NCBI RefSeq assembly: GCF_001889165.1
Contig: NZ_CP016020.1
Span: 3,570,501 to 3,634,500, forward strand
DNA from: Bacillus weihaiensis
GTDB lineage: Bacteria; Bacillota; Bacilli; Bacillales; Bacillaceae
Direction: 5' to 3'
DNA: 64,000 bases
Shown: positions 47,687-55,816 of the stretch, piece after piece
Layout of the letters: every line of letters starts with the position of its first letter
Position numbering within the stretch: the first letter of the stretch is position 1
Translations under genes and position numbers: made by a program
The notes under the pieces: model-generated
The model's database searches: none
The model's input: the letters and a program-made list of their open reading frames with translations, nothing else
Told to the model about the DNA's origin: nothing

Positions 47687-49240
47687 ATGAGCGTATTAAA
47701 CGTACAAAATTTAAGTCATGGATTCGGTGATCGTGCAATTTTTAATGATGTGTCTTTTAGACTTTTAAAAGGCGAACACGTTGGGTTAGTTGGGGCAAAT
47801 GGTGAGGGGAAGTCTACCTTCATGAATATTATTACTGGTAAGTTGCAACCTGACGAGGGAAAAGTGGAATGGTCACGAAAAGTTCGTGTTGGCTATTTAG
47901 ATCAGCATGCTGTATTACAGAAAGGTTCTACAATGCGTGACGTTTTGAGTACTGCTTTTCAATATTTATTTGATGCTGAAGCAGAGATCAATGAACTTTA
48001 TGCAAAAATGGGTGATGAAGGCGCTGATATTGATGCCTTACTAGCTGAAGTTGGAGAGCTGCAAGAAACTTTAGATAGTAATGATTTCTATCAAATTAAT
48101 GCAAAAGTTGAAGAGGTTGCTCGTGGTCTAGGCTTACAAGATGTTGGGCTTGACCGAGATATAGACGATCTTAGTGGTGGGCAACGTACGAAAGTACTCC
48201 TAGCTAAGCTTTTGCTAGAAAAACCTGAAATCCTATTACTCGATGAGCCTACAAACTATTTGGATGAACAGCACATCGAATGGTTGAAGCGCTATTTACA
48301 GGAATATGAGAATGCCTTTATCCTGATTTCACATGATATTCCATTCTTAAACAGTGTTGTGAACTTGATCTATCACATGGAAAACCAGGAGTTAAATCGC
48401 TATGTTGGTGACTATGATAACTTCTTAAAAATACATGAGATGAAGAAGCAACAGCTAGAGTCTGCTTACAAGCGTCAACAACAGGAAATTGCGGATCTGA
48501 AGGATTTCGTCGCTCGTAACAAGGCAAGTGTTGCAACTCGTAATATGGCGATGTCTCGTCAAAAGAAGCTCGACAAAATGGAAGTTATCGAATTAGGCAA
48601 AGAGAAGCCTAAACCAGAGTTTACCTTCAAAGAAGCTCGTGCAGCGAGTCGTTGGATTTTCGAGACTGAAGACCTTGTTATTGGTTACAACGAACCCCTT
48701 TCTCGCCCACTGAATTTAAAAATGGAACGTGGTCAAAAAATTGCATTCGTTGGGGCAAACGGTATTGGGAAATCGACTCTATTAAAAAGTATTCTTGGAT
48801 TAATTAATCCGATTTCGGGTAACGTGGAACGTGGCGAATATCAACACATCGGCTACTTCGAACAGGAAGTTAAAGAATCCAATTACAACACTTGTATAGA
48901 AGAGATCTGGAGCGAGTTCCCAAGCATGAATCAGGCTGAGGTGCGTGCCGCTCTTGCAAAATGTGGATTAACCACGAAACATATCGAAAGTAAAATCGAA
49001 GTCCTCTCTGGAGGCGAAAAAGCCAAAGTTCGCTTATGTAAAATTTTAAACACAGAAACAAACTTATTAATTCTAGACGAACCTACCAATCACTTGGATG
49101 TAGATGCAAAAGAAGAACTGAAGCGTGCATTAAAGGCATACCGCGGAAGTATCTTAATGGTTTCCCACGAACCTGAATTCTATCGTGAAATTGCGACTGA
49201 GATTTGGAATTGTGAGGATTGGACGACGAAAGTGTTTTAA
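47687..49240 (+). CDS. yfmM: ABC-F family ATPase YfmM
   Basis: ABC-F proteins act on ribosomes rather than in membranes. Two ABC modules are seen: GANGEGKST with LSGGQRTKVLL and LLLDEPTNYLDE, then GANGIGKST with LSGGEKAKVRL and LILDEPTNHLDV. A linker around residues 260-310 (KQQLESAYKRQQQEIADLKD) joins them. The 517-residue length and the start MSVLNVQNLSHGFGDRAIF match Bacillus YfmM. AAGGGG lies seven bases before the ATG. It is divergent from jetD and ends with a strong terminator. A role in translation or antibiotic protection is possible; not proven here. Confidence 0.9.
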   Translation: MSVLNVQNLSHGFGDRAIFNDVSFRLLKGEHVGLVGANGEGKSTFMNIITGKLQPDEGKVEWSRKVRVGYLDQHAVLQKGSTMRDVLSTAFQYLFDAEAEINELYAKMGDEGADIDALLAEVGELQETLDSNDFYQINAKVEEVARGLGLQDVGLDRDIDDLSGGQRTKVLLAKLLLEKPEILLLDEPTNYLDEQHIEWLKRYLQEYENAFILISHDIPFLNSVVNLIYHMENQELNRYVGDYDNFLKIHEMKKQQLESAYKRQQQEIADLKDFVARNKASVATRNMAMSRQKKLDKMEVIELGKEKPKPEFTFKEARAASRWIFETEDLVIGYNEPLSRPLNLKMERGQKIAFVGANGIGKSTLLKSILGLINPISGNVERGEYQHIGYFEQEVKESNYNTCIEEIWSEFPSMNQAEVRAALAKCGLTTKHIESKIEVLSGGEKAKVRLCKILNTETNLLILDEPTNHLDVDAKEELKRALKAYRGSILMVSHEPEFYREIATEIWNCEDWTTKVF

Positions 49241-49249
49241 ATAATGACG

Positions 49250-49291
49250 AAGGGGTACTCACAGTAAATTTTTACTGGGGTGCCCTTTTTC
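49250..49291 (+). terminator. yfmM terminator
   Basis: AAGGGGTACTCACAGTAAA pairs with TTTACTGGGGTGCCCTT with few mismatches and is followed by T residues. It begins nine bases after the stop. Confidence 0.85.
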
Positions 49292-49363
49292 TATTTTTGC
49301 GGGTTTAGGTGAGATGGGGTTATTGGTTTAGTTATAGCTTGAATGTGGGGTGGATGGTCATGC

Positions 49364-49410
49364 GTGGGGAGGTTCTGTTGCTGTAGAAGCAACGTAATAG
49401 TCCACATGCA
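49364..49410. repeat. GAAGCA/GGTTCT-type repeat, copy 2
   Basis: GGGGAGGTTCTGTTGCTG and TAGAAGCAACG share the two halves of the dispersed repeat in this region. It is flanked by imperfect CATGCGTGG/CCACATGCA arms. Confidence 0.45.
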
Positions 49411-49481
49411 CCTATTCTTTCTTCAAAATAAGCCCCTGTTCATGGAAGATTAAATAAGTGAAGATATATCGTTATCTGTAA

Positions 49482-49880
49482 TTAACATTTATTAAATCCT
49501 ATTGTCACTTCTCCCTCGTGATAAAACTCTATTACATAACCTACTTCTAAGTTATACATAAAAGTATCTGAACCAACCGCAGTTACATGATCTAAAACTT
49601 GCAGTGCATCATGTAAGTTAGTTTTTATACCAGGACTTTCGGTATAATTCCAGAGAATAGTAACATCTAATGTTGATATGTTATTTTCATTGAACCAATC
49701 ATTTAAGTCATCTTTCTCTATTATTGTTCTTCTGTTAGATATTTTATCCCAATCAATTCTTCCCCAAGAAGTTATAGGATAGTAAGTACATAATTCTTCC
49801 AAATAATCAGTTGTCTCTTCAACAGTTAAAATAATTATATTAGGACCTAAAGCTTCCACGCATTCTTGAAATAATGTCAT
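49482..49880 (-). CDS. Orphan immunity-like protein (CdiI-type), 132 aa
   Basis: A small soluble acidic protein. SWGRIDWDKI in the first half and the closing TFMYNLEVGYVIEFYHEGEV-TIGF recall contact-dependent-inhibition immunity proteins found as orphans in Bacillus. No partner toxin is next to it. AGGGAG lies about 13 bases before the ATG. Location beside a toxin relic and membrane immunity genes supports an immunity role, but the family assignment is from memory. Confidence 0.5.
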   Translation of the reverse strand: MTLFQECVEALGPNIIILTVEETTDYLEELCTYYPITSWGRIDWDKISNRRTIIEKDDLNDWFNENNISTLDVTILWNYTESPGIKTNLHDALQVLDHVTAVGSDTFMYNLEVGYVIEFYHEGEVTIGFNKC

Positions 49881-49967
49881 AATTCTTCTTTACTCCCTGT
49901 TAATTTAAATTTACTCTCGTTACCATCAAATAGATTATATACCTTTTGTACAAATATCCATTTATGA

Positions 49968-50003
49968 GGAAGCAACGAGACGGTTCTACCGCTTATGCAG
50001 ACG
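49968..50003. repeat. GAAGCA/GGTTCT-type repeat, copy 3
   Basis: GGAAGCAACGAGACGGTTCT followed by ACCGCTTATGCAGACG. The first half matches 53574-53600 at nearly every base. Confidence 0.5.
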
Positions 50004-50060
50004 TTAGAGAAGTAGTTTGTTCATTTTAACTGCCCACCTTTGTCATTTTATATTTCTTCT

Positions 50061-50741
50061 TTAATCGCTTATTATGAAAAGTTGCGTATTGAATATTTTG
50101 TTTAATAAAAAATACTTGTGAAAGCCTCTAGCTAGAATGAACATAAACACAATAGAAATCCCGAAAAAGACTAATGACATGATTATCAGTACCATTGAAG
50201 GTGCTAGACCCATCAAGTATTGTGCAAAAATATACCCTGCACCAGGACCAATAGCCGCAACCGTATAGTGCCAAGCAGGAGTTTGTTTTGCTTGTTTTTC
50301 TTTTAAAGAAGAATACTTTTTATGCTCGTTTCTAACAAAATAATAAATCATAGCTAAATACACAATGAACATAGCTATGTAATAAATAGGGCTTTGAATA
50401 CCACTCATATAATGGTATTTCATTGTTAATACAAAATAACAAAATGAACCAACTATGCCGATGAAACCTAGAAAAAGGAGAGATTCCATTTCCGTATTTT
50501 CTGGTTTTCTCAATAGTAACCAAACTGCCCAGATACTCATAATAACCATTGGTGGTATTGTTACAAATAATACTGTTTTATAAACAGGAAAAAGAAGGGG
50601 TAACAAAATAACTAGGTCTAGCATTAAGAAAGTGAAGGTACCAACCATGAACTTAATTTGATAGACAGGAAAAGGTGCTAAGCCTTCTTTAATGTGATCG
50701 GGTATATCACGCCTTTTTGTATTACTACTTATTTTGATCAT
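50061..50741 (-). CDS. Membrane immunity-like protein, copy 1 (226 aa)
   Basis: The protein has a short soluble N-terminus (DIPDHIKEGLAPFPVYQIKF) and about six hydrophobic segments. It is clearly a paralogue of the 51161-51871 product: both share FxVGTFTF/LTFFLLDx, KPE/REKTEMESLLFLGxxG and SWHY/AWHYTVAAIGPGAGYIF. Together with a decayed third copy it forms an array directly downstream of an LXG-type toxin relic. I infer immunity against a membrane-active toxin. No named family is recognised. AGGATGG precedes the ATG. Confidence 0.65.
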   Translation of the reverse strand: MIKISSNTKRRDIPDHIKEGLAPFPVYQIKFMVGTFTFLMLDLVILLPLLFPVYKTVLFVTIPPMVIMSIWAVWLLLRKPENTEMESLLFLGFIGIVGSFCYFVLTMKYHYMSGIQSPIYYIAMFIVYLAMIYYFVRNEHKKYSSLKEKQAKQTPAWHYTVAAIGPGAGYIFAQYLMGLAPSMVLIIMSLVFFGISIVFMFILARGFHKYFLLNKIFNTQLFIISD

Positions 50742-50782
50742 AATATTTAACCATCCTATTCAAGATTCACTTGTTGTAGTAT

Positions 50783-51136
50783 AAAAAATACTTACGAAAC
50801 CCTCGAGCTAGAATGAACATAAACACAATAGAACTCTCCAAAAAGACTAATGACATGATAATCAGACCATAGAAGATGCTAGACTCATTAAAAAGTTTGC
50901 AGAAATATACCCTGCAACAGAACCAATAGCCGCAATCTTATAGTACCAAGCAGTTATTTTTTTGCTTTTTTACGAGGAATATTCTTTATGCTCGTTTCTA
51001 ACAAAATAATAAAATGAACTAATTATGCCGATAAACCACCAAAAAAGTAGAGAATCCATTTCCGTATTTCCTGGTTTGTATGCCTTCTTGTACGTAATTA
51101 AATCTCTTCGTTTTAGGTCTATTTTTTAAAAATCAT
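50783..51136 (-). pseudogene. Decayed third copy of the membrane immunity gene
   Basis: At the nucleotide level 50783-51085 matches the 50061-50741 gene in order (CTAGCTAGAATGAACATAAA versus CGAGCTAGAATGAACATAAA, then AAATATACCCTGCA and AGAGA-TCCATTTCCGTATTT). Internal deletions have removed the middle. An ATG at 51136 followed by a stop after five codons is the ruined start. It lies between the two intact copies. Confidence 0.8.
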
Positions 51137-51160
51137 ATTTATTCTTTTCCCTCTTTTCAA

Positions 51161-51871
51161 TTACCTACTTTTCAAATGAATTTGATGATTTAATTCTTTA
51201 TCTGCAAATCGTACGAGATGTATATTTTTTTTGATGAACAGGTATTTATGTAATCCTCTGGAAAAAATAAAAATATAAGTAACTGAGATTCCCCAGTAAA
51301 TTACAGACATAATAGTTAATTCTAGGGAAGATCCTAATCCCATTAAATAATGGGTAAAGATATATCCAGCACCAGGTGCGATTACAGCAAGACTATAATG
51401 CCAAGAAGGTGACTTTTTCTTATCAATTGCTTGTAGTGAAGAATATTTCTTATGTTCATTTCTAAAAAAGAAAACAGTAAACAGTAAGTAAATGAGAAAC
51501 ATTGATATAAAATAGATCGGTGATTGTATACCAATCATATAATTATATTTCATCGCAAGTACAAAATAACAAAATGATCCAATTACTCCGAGATAACCCA
51601 AAAACAAAAGAGACTCCATTTGAGTTTTCTCACGTTTCCTTATAAGAAGTGACAAAGCCCATAAATTAATAATACCGATTAGCGGTAATGTAACAAAAAG
51701 CAAAATTTTATAAGTAGGATAGAGAAGTGGGATTATAATAAGAAAATCTAGTAAAAAAAACGTAAGTACACCAATCATAAATTTAATTTGAAATATTGAT
51801 ATTGGTGCCAATCCTTCTCTTATATGCTCAGGTAAATTGTTTCGCTTTATGTCCTTACTTATTTCAAACAT
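51161..51871 (-). CDS. Membrane immunity-like protein, copy 2 (236 aa)
   Basis: This is a paralogue of the 50061-50741 product with the same N-terminal block (LPEHIREGLAPISIFQIKFM), about six membrane segments and KTQMESLLFLGYLGVIGSFC. Its start lies 32 bases after the stop of the toxin relic, the usual place for an immunity gene, and AAAGGAG gives it a good ribosome site. It is probably the cognate immunity gene, kept although the toxin is now broken. Family name unknown. Confidence 0.7.
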   Translation of the reverse strand: MFEISKDIKRNNLPEHIREGLAPISIFQIKFMIGVLTFFLLDFLIIIPLLYPTYKILLFVTLPLIGIINLWALSLLIRKREKTQMESLLFLGYLGVIGSFCYFVLAMKYNYMIGIQSPIYFISMFLIYLLFTVFFFRNEHKKYSSLQAIDKKKSPSWHYSLAVIAPGAGYIFTHYLMGLGSSLELTIMSVIYWGISVTYIFIFSRGLHKYLFIKKNIHLVRFADKELNHQIHLKSR

Positions 51872-51902
51872 ATCGTAACTCCTTTGTTAAGAGTGTCGTT
51901 TT

Positions 51903-52280
51903 TTAATCAAACCAACCTGCTACTGTTTTTATTCCACTTTGAACTCCATCTTTGAAAGCATTAGATATTGTTATCTCACCTTTACCGAACTTAAATCCTT
52001 CTAGGATATAAGCGGTAGCTACAGATGCTACAAATCCAATTGCCGCGACTCCTAAAAGCGGAATAGCACCTCCTGCAAGGGAAACGGCTCCTAACCCAAC
52101 ATCAACATTTGCATCACCAACAACCTTGGATGTTGATGCATTTGACTGTATATTGTTATAAGCATTTTCACCAGCTGTTAAGGATATTCCAGCAATTCCG
52201 AGTTTACTCTTAAAAGCTGATGTAATAGCAGCTGATGGTTTAACTCTATTAGCTATTTCAAGGTTATTACCTAATTCACC
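51903..52280 (-). pseudogene. C-terminal relic of an LXG-type polymorphic toxin
   Basis: The minus strand is open for 125 codons but begins at a stop codon with no start. It reads IANRVKPSAAITSAFKSKLG, AGENAYNNIQSN, then a glycine- and alanine-rich hydrophobic stretch DVGLGAVSLAGGAIPLLGVA-AIGFVASVATAYI and the end KDGVQSGIKTVAGWFD. Such a tail is typical of type VII-secreted LXG toxins whose C-terminal domain inserts into membranes. The N-terminal LXG part is missing, so the gene is dead unless assembled elsewhere. Confidence 0.7.
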
Positions 52281-52659
52281 CTAAAAACTGCTATATAAAG
52301 TGGATAGAGAAGCTACTCGCTTACACATCTTCTTTAAAAAGTATTATCCTAGCATTTTCATTTTATCTGAAGAAAGTGTAGGTAGAAATACTATTGTGAA
52401 AAAATGGGAAAATATACGTAATTGATTAGCTTTCTTATTTGAACTCATAGGTAATTTGAATGATGATGGAGTGAGGAGTAGAAGAGTACTGGGATTTTCC
52501 ATTTTCTTTGTTTAAACACGGAATCTAGGATTTTAACTTCTTGGAAGCATAGGAAGTATGAGGATGGTTCGAGACCAATGAAATAGTCTCCTTTTAAGCG
52601 CAATTTTGTTTGAATACTAGCTTTTATTCGTGTTTTGTAAAAAAATGGACAAATCTTCA
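52281..52659. other. Gap with a plus-strand protein fragment
   Basis: From 52289 to about 52425 the plus strand reads as a coherent fragment (LYKVDREATRLHIFFKKYYP then SIFILSEESVGRNTIVKKWE) ending in a stop, with no start. It looks like the tail of a lost gene of unknown family. The rest shows nothing recognisable; an 84-codon minus-strand frame overlapping the next repeat has no ribosome site. Confidence 0.35.
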
Positions 52660-52699
52660 GAAGCAACAGGAAGGTTCTGCCTCTGCAGAACTCCCCCAT
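52660..52699. repeat. GAAGCA/GGTTCT-type repeat, copy 4
   Basis: GAAGCAACAGGAAGGTTCTG followed by CCTCTGCAGAACTCCCCC, with GGTTCTGC/GCAGAAC able to pair. It sits about 30 bases beyond the stop of the next minus-strand gene. Confidence 0.5.
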
Positions 52700-52730
52700 T
52701 GATTACCATTACCGCGAATACCACAAGAGT

Positions 52731-52922
52731 CTACTTCTTGGGCTGATCAAGTGCTTGGTATGCTACTTGATACTTCCCTCCATCCGCAACTTCTGAATGG
52801 TACAGAGCCTTGAGGGCATTGTTTTTTTCAAGACCATGCTCAGCCTTCAGTTCCTTAAAGCGTGTATGCAGTTCTTTATTTTCCTTAATTAGTTGTTGCA
52901 TTTGCGATTTTAAATACTTCAA
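52731..52922 (-). CDS. Small coiled-coil protein (63 aa)
   Basis: LKSQMQQLIKENKELHTRFK-ELKAEHGLEK forms a short coiled coil, followed by a variable tail ending ALDQPKK. The start is TTG with AAAGGAG nine bases upstream. It follows yqxD by about 30 bases and is probably co-transcribed. Function unknown. Confidence 0.6.
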   Translation of the reverse strand: MKYLKSQMQQLIKENKELHTRFKELKAEHGLEKNNALKALYHSEVADGGKYQVAYQALDQPKK

Positions 52923-52952
52923 AATAGTTAACTCCTTTCTGAATCTCTGAGT

Positions 52953-53405
52953 TTATCTTAATTTTTCACGAGAAATAATCTGTTTAAAAAGATCCCTAAA
53001 CTTCTCTCGGTCTTCTGCTGTAAAGGGCTTTGGTCCCTTTGTTCGCTGTCCGCTTTTTCTTGCCATTGCACTTAAATAACGTGTTTGTAATAATTGGTCA
53101 ATATTTTCATCTGTATATCTAAATCCTTTATGGTGGAGGACGATCAATCCTTTTGCTAAACCTAATGATGCAAGACCATAATCTTGCGTCACAATAATAT
53201 CTCCTTTTTCCACCAACCTAACAATTCGATAATCTGCAGCATCTGCTCCAGAATCAACATAAATGGTTCTCACTCCTGATGGCTGTTTTGCATTAGAAAA
53301 ATGAGAAAAGCTTGTAACAAGGATAACTGGAATTTCAAAATCACTTGCTTCTGCAATAATAACCTCTTTCACCGGACAAGCATCTGCATCCACATAAATT
53401 TTCAT
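52953..53405 (-). CDS. yqxD: YqxD/YaiI family protein (UPF0178, PIN-like fold)
   Basis: This 150-residue protein begins [20 protein letters not shown], the family hallmark with acidic residues resembling a PIN/NYN nuclease site, and continues [20 protein letters not shown] and [12 protein letters not shown]. Molecular function is not established. AGGAGGGG lies close to the ATG. It is a widespread chromosomal gene. Confidence 0.9.
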   Translation of the reverse strand: MKIYVDADACPVKEVIIAEASDFEIPVILVTSFSHFSNAKQPSGVRTIYVDSGADAADYRIVRLVEKGDIIVTQDYGLASLGLAKGLIVLHHKGFRYTDENIDQLLQTRYLSAMARKSGQRTKGPKPFTAEDREKFRDLFKQIISREKLR

Positions 53406-53573
53406 CTTCCCCTCCTGTTAAAAAGTTCTACTTTCTATTTAACTTAATCTTTTTCAACTATAAAAAGGACTGGTGACTTTTGTTTAATAATAATCAAGAG
53501 TTCTTGCTTTAGCTGTATTTTTCTATTCTCATATTATACTTTATATAATTTTGTTGGCAAATGGTCGTTCAAT

Positions 53574-53600
53574 GAAGCAACGGGACGGTTCTGCCGTTGC
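53574..53600. repeat. GAAGCA/GGTTCT-type repeat, copy 5
   Basis: GAAGCAACGGGACGGTTCTG followed by CCGTTGC; GCAACGG pairs with CCGTTGC around GACGGTTCTG. It is the cleanest copy and defines the family. Confidence 0.6.
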
Positions 53601-53843
53601 ATCTCTTTTTAACAATCTTATCTCCACAACCTACCTAAAAGTAATTCTGTCAACTCAACTATACGCATTTTTTATGATTGATATATTCCAACAAAGTACC
53701 GATTTTACAAAGGGTTCTACCATTCTGCATATCAGCAAAACAGGCAGAACCCCTTATTTTCTAAACTTTTCAGCCTTTTACCTTTCTTTCTTTGTTATCA
53801 ACACGACACACTCAACGTGACTGGAGTATACAGTGTAAACAGA

Positions 53844-53874
53844 TTTATGATGTGCCCCTGTACTACATCATAAA
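53844..53874 (+). promoter_or_regulatory. Leader hairpin just before the small RT-associated gene
   Basis: TTTATGATGT (53844-53853) and ACATCATAAA (53865-53874) form a perfect 10-base-pair stem with an 11-base loop. The 3' arm touches the GGGAGC ribosome site of the next gene, so it could control translation or be part of a small RNA. Confidence 0.45.
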
Positions 53875-53887
53875 GGGAGCGGTAAAA

Positions 53888-54184
53888 ATGGAACAGAATC
53901 GCTATTTAGAATATTTACTAAAACTAATTCGGATTGAAAAGCATGATATTAAAAAGTTATCGATTGATATTGAAATATATGCTGACGAAATTGCTGATGA
54001 ATTAGAAACTATAAGAACATATAATATAGATTTGACAAGTGATACTATCGTCGATCACAACAGAATAAGAATATATGAAAAAATGCAAAGGCTTTTAGAT
54101 TCGCATCAAGAGATAAGTTTTAAAAAGCAAAATATAAGAAATTATAAAAACGAGATTGACTCAAAAATAATAGTTGTTTTCTAG
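53888..54184 (+). CDS. Small helical protein upstream of the RT pair (98 aa)
   Basis: MEQNRYLEYLLKLIRIEKHD followed by an acidic helix (IEIYADEIADELETIRTYN) and a basic C-terminus (FKKQNIRNYKNEIDSKIIVV). It is probably a coiled-coil protein. No family is recognised. The ATG at 53888 lies after GGGAGCGG; upstream in-frame codons lack a site. It is as AT-rich as the two reverse transcriptase genes and precedes them by 78 bases on the same strand, so it may be a component or an accidental passenger of that system. Confidence 0.6.
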   Translation: MEQNRYLEYLLKLIRIEKHDIKKLSIDIEIYADEIADELETIRTYNIDLTSDTIVDHNRIRIYEKMQRLLDSHQEISFKKQNIRNYKNEIDSKIIVVF

Positions 54185-54262
54185 AATCAACTTTCCCTAC
54201 AAGAAATTTTTGGTAAAATGGTATTATTGGATAAATTTTTAATTATTTTTGGGAGAGAGAAC

Positions 54263-55567
54263 ATGAATGATACTTTTATTAATGTAATAAGTGAATATGA
54301 TGAGGAAGTATTAAACAGAGCAGATATAATTTTTCATGCGGTGAAAGAGAATAGGTTAGATTACACCACTAACATTAATGAGTTAGTTTTTAAACAGGGA
54401 GATAAATATAGAAAAGTATTAGATGTAAAAGAGAACTCCATTGAAGAAATATCATTGAAATATCTAAAAAAAAGGTTAGACTCAACATTCCAAATATCAT
54501 ATCCAAATAGAAAGAAGATAATGAGAGAATGCATCTCCATTACTGAAACTATTAATGATATGAGTGAATTTGTAATTTATAAATTTGACTTTAAAGATTT
54601 TTTTTATAGAGTAAACACTTTAGATGTTTTTAATAAATATCTAAAATACTCAGACCTATATAGGTTTGAAAGGGATATATTAGAATCCCTTCTAAAAGAA
54701 TATAGCTATTGTTTACCTGGACTACCAACATCTAATGCCCTTGTTGAATTAATTTCAAGGGACTTTGATGTTAAATTAAAATCTCTATTACATAACCATG
54801 GTTTAATTTTTTATTCCAGATATATTGATGATAGTTTATTAATATTTAACCGGTTTGTTGAAGAAAGTAAGATATTAGAGTGTATACAACATGCTCTAGA
54901 TGCTGTATTTCAATCTAGTAACATTAAACTGAATAAATCAAAAATAGATCTCCTTAATACTAATTCCAATCCTGGTACCCAGTTCACATATCTAGGATAT
55001 TTATTTGAATACAATGTAGAATTTGATAAAAATAATAATGAATACAAATTTTTCAAATATGGTATAAACGAAGATAAATTAGAAAAATATAGAAAAAAAC
55101 TCTTAAAAATCATTTTTGATTATAAAAACAATTCGAATATGGAACTTTTTAGACAAAGGATACTTTTTTGGTCATCTAGAATTGTTTTCTATAACACATT
55201 TAGGGATAAGTATACAACTAAAACTGTATGGGATGTTACTGGATTAATAGCTTCATATGGGGAATTAAGAAACTTTTTACATCCAAAAAAAGTTGAGAGA
55301 AATACATATAATTTCTTAAAAGATGAAGTGATAAATCAAGTTAATAAAGAGCTAGGTTTTTGTCCTTATTTTTTAAAAACAAAAACAGATGGCTATGTAT
55401 TAGAAAAAAGACTTGTTAAAAATAAATCCATAATATTCCACCCTAATATTGGTTGGTCGAAAGAATATCTTATAAAAATGATAAAAAGACTAGATCCATC
55501 GTTTAATCCCAACAAAAAATCTTATAGGAATCTAGTAACTTTGTATTGTTACTTGTTAAAAATGTAA
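54263..55567 (+). CDS. drt3a: Reverse transcriptase, DRT3 Drt3a-like (434 aa)
   Basis: Reverse transcriptase blocks are in order: motif A KFDFKDFFYRV with D109, RT4 PGLPTSNALVE (153-163), the catalytic YIDD at 187-190 in YSRYIDDSLLIF, RT6 LNKSKIDLL and RT7 TYLGYLF. No group II intron maturase (X/HNH) region is seen, and no retron msr/msd lies directly upstream. A second, different RT follows on the same strand, the hallmark of DRT type 3 (UG3 plus UG8). The start at 54263 has GGGAGAGAG upstream; a start 15 codons earlier has none. Very AT-rich, suggesting horizontal transfer. It probably acts with a noncoding RNA in phage defence. Confidence 0.75.
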   Translation: MNDTFINVISEYDEEVLNRADIIFHAVKENRLDYTTNINELVFKQGDKYRKVLDVKENSIEEISLKYLKKRLDSTFQISYPNRKKIMRECISITETINDMSEFVIYKFDFKDFFYRVNTLDVFNKYLKYSDLYRFERDILESLLKEYSYCLPGLPTSNALVELISRDFDVKLKSLLHNHGLIFYSRYIDDSLLIFNRFVEESKILECIQHALDAVFQSSNIKLNKSKIDLLNTNSNPGTQFTYLGYLFEYNVEFDKNNNEYKFFKYGINEDKLEKYRKKLLKIIFDYKNNSNMELFRQRILFWSSRIVFYNTFRDKYTTKTVWDVTGLIASYGELRNFLHPKKVERNTYNFLKDEVINQVNKELGFCPYFLKTKTDGYVLEKRLVKNKSIIFHPNIGWSKEYLIKMIKRLDPSFNPNKKSYRNLVTLYCYLLKM

Positions 55568-55810
55568 GAAGGGATCCCGGGTTGCCCCTAGATCCCTTCT
55601 CACGTAGCGTTTGGTTTGTAGTTTGAGAAAGTTAAGCGCCTCGATTCAAATGAGAATATTGGCCATCTTAACCACCAGTTACTACGGAGAACATTCATTT
55701 AAGAAGTTCCCCCCGATATTGTGTGTGGTTGGATAAGTATGTATTCTGAGATGAAAATCCCAACCACTTAGAGAGTTTCTCTATGAAAATATTAACAAAA
55801 GGTTGTTGAA
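55568..55810 (+). ncRNA. Candidate structured RNA of the RT system
   Basis: The 250-base gap between two genes that should form an operon is GC-richer than either and has no open frame. It begins with a 10-base-pair hairpin (AGAAGGGATC 55567-55576 with GATCCCTTCT 55591-55600). It continues with GTTAAG/CTTAAC pairing, then GTGGTTGG (55725-55732) with CCAACCAC (55760-55767), and ends with TAGAGA/TCTCTA (55769-55783). The alternating run TTGTGTGTGG lies at the base of the third stem. DRT3 systems are known to need an RNA, and this is the natural place for it. Exact ends are unknown. Confidence 0.6.
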
Positions 55811-55816
55811 AACTCA

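Larger units (their letters stand above)
53406..53887. other. Gap upstream of the reverse-transcriptase cassette
   Basis: This 480-base region holds the repeat at 53574-53600, an imperfect hairpin at about 53708-53757 (AGGGTTCT ... AGAACCCCT) and the leader hairpin at 53844-53874. GACACACTC at 53805-53813 is a short alternating AC run. An 89-codon open frame in its middle overlaps the repeat and is not supported. Confidence 0.45.

Noticed and set aside
52445-52699. 84-codon minus-strand frame
   Set aside because: Its start lies in a dispersed repeat, it has no ribosome site and no coherent domain.
53551-53820. 89-codon plus-strand frame upstream of the RT cassette
   Set aside because: It runs through a repeat and a hairpin, without a ribosome site.
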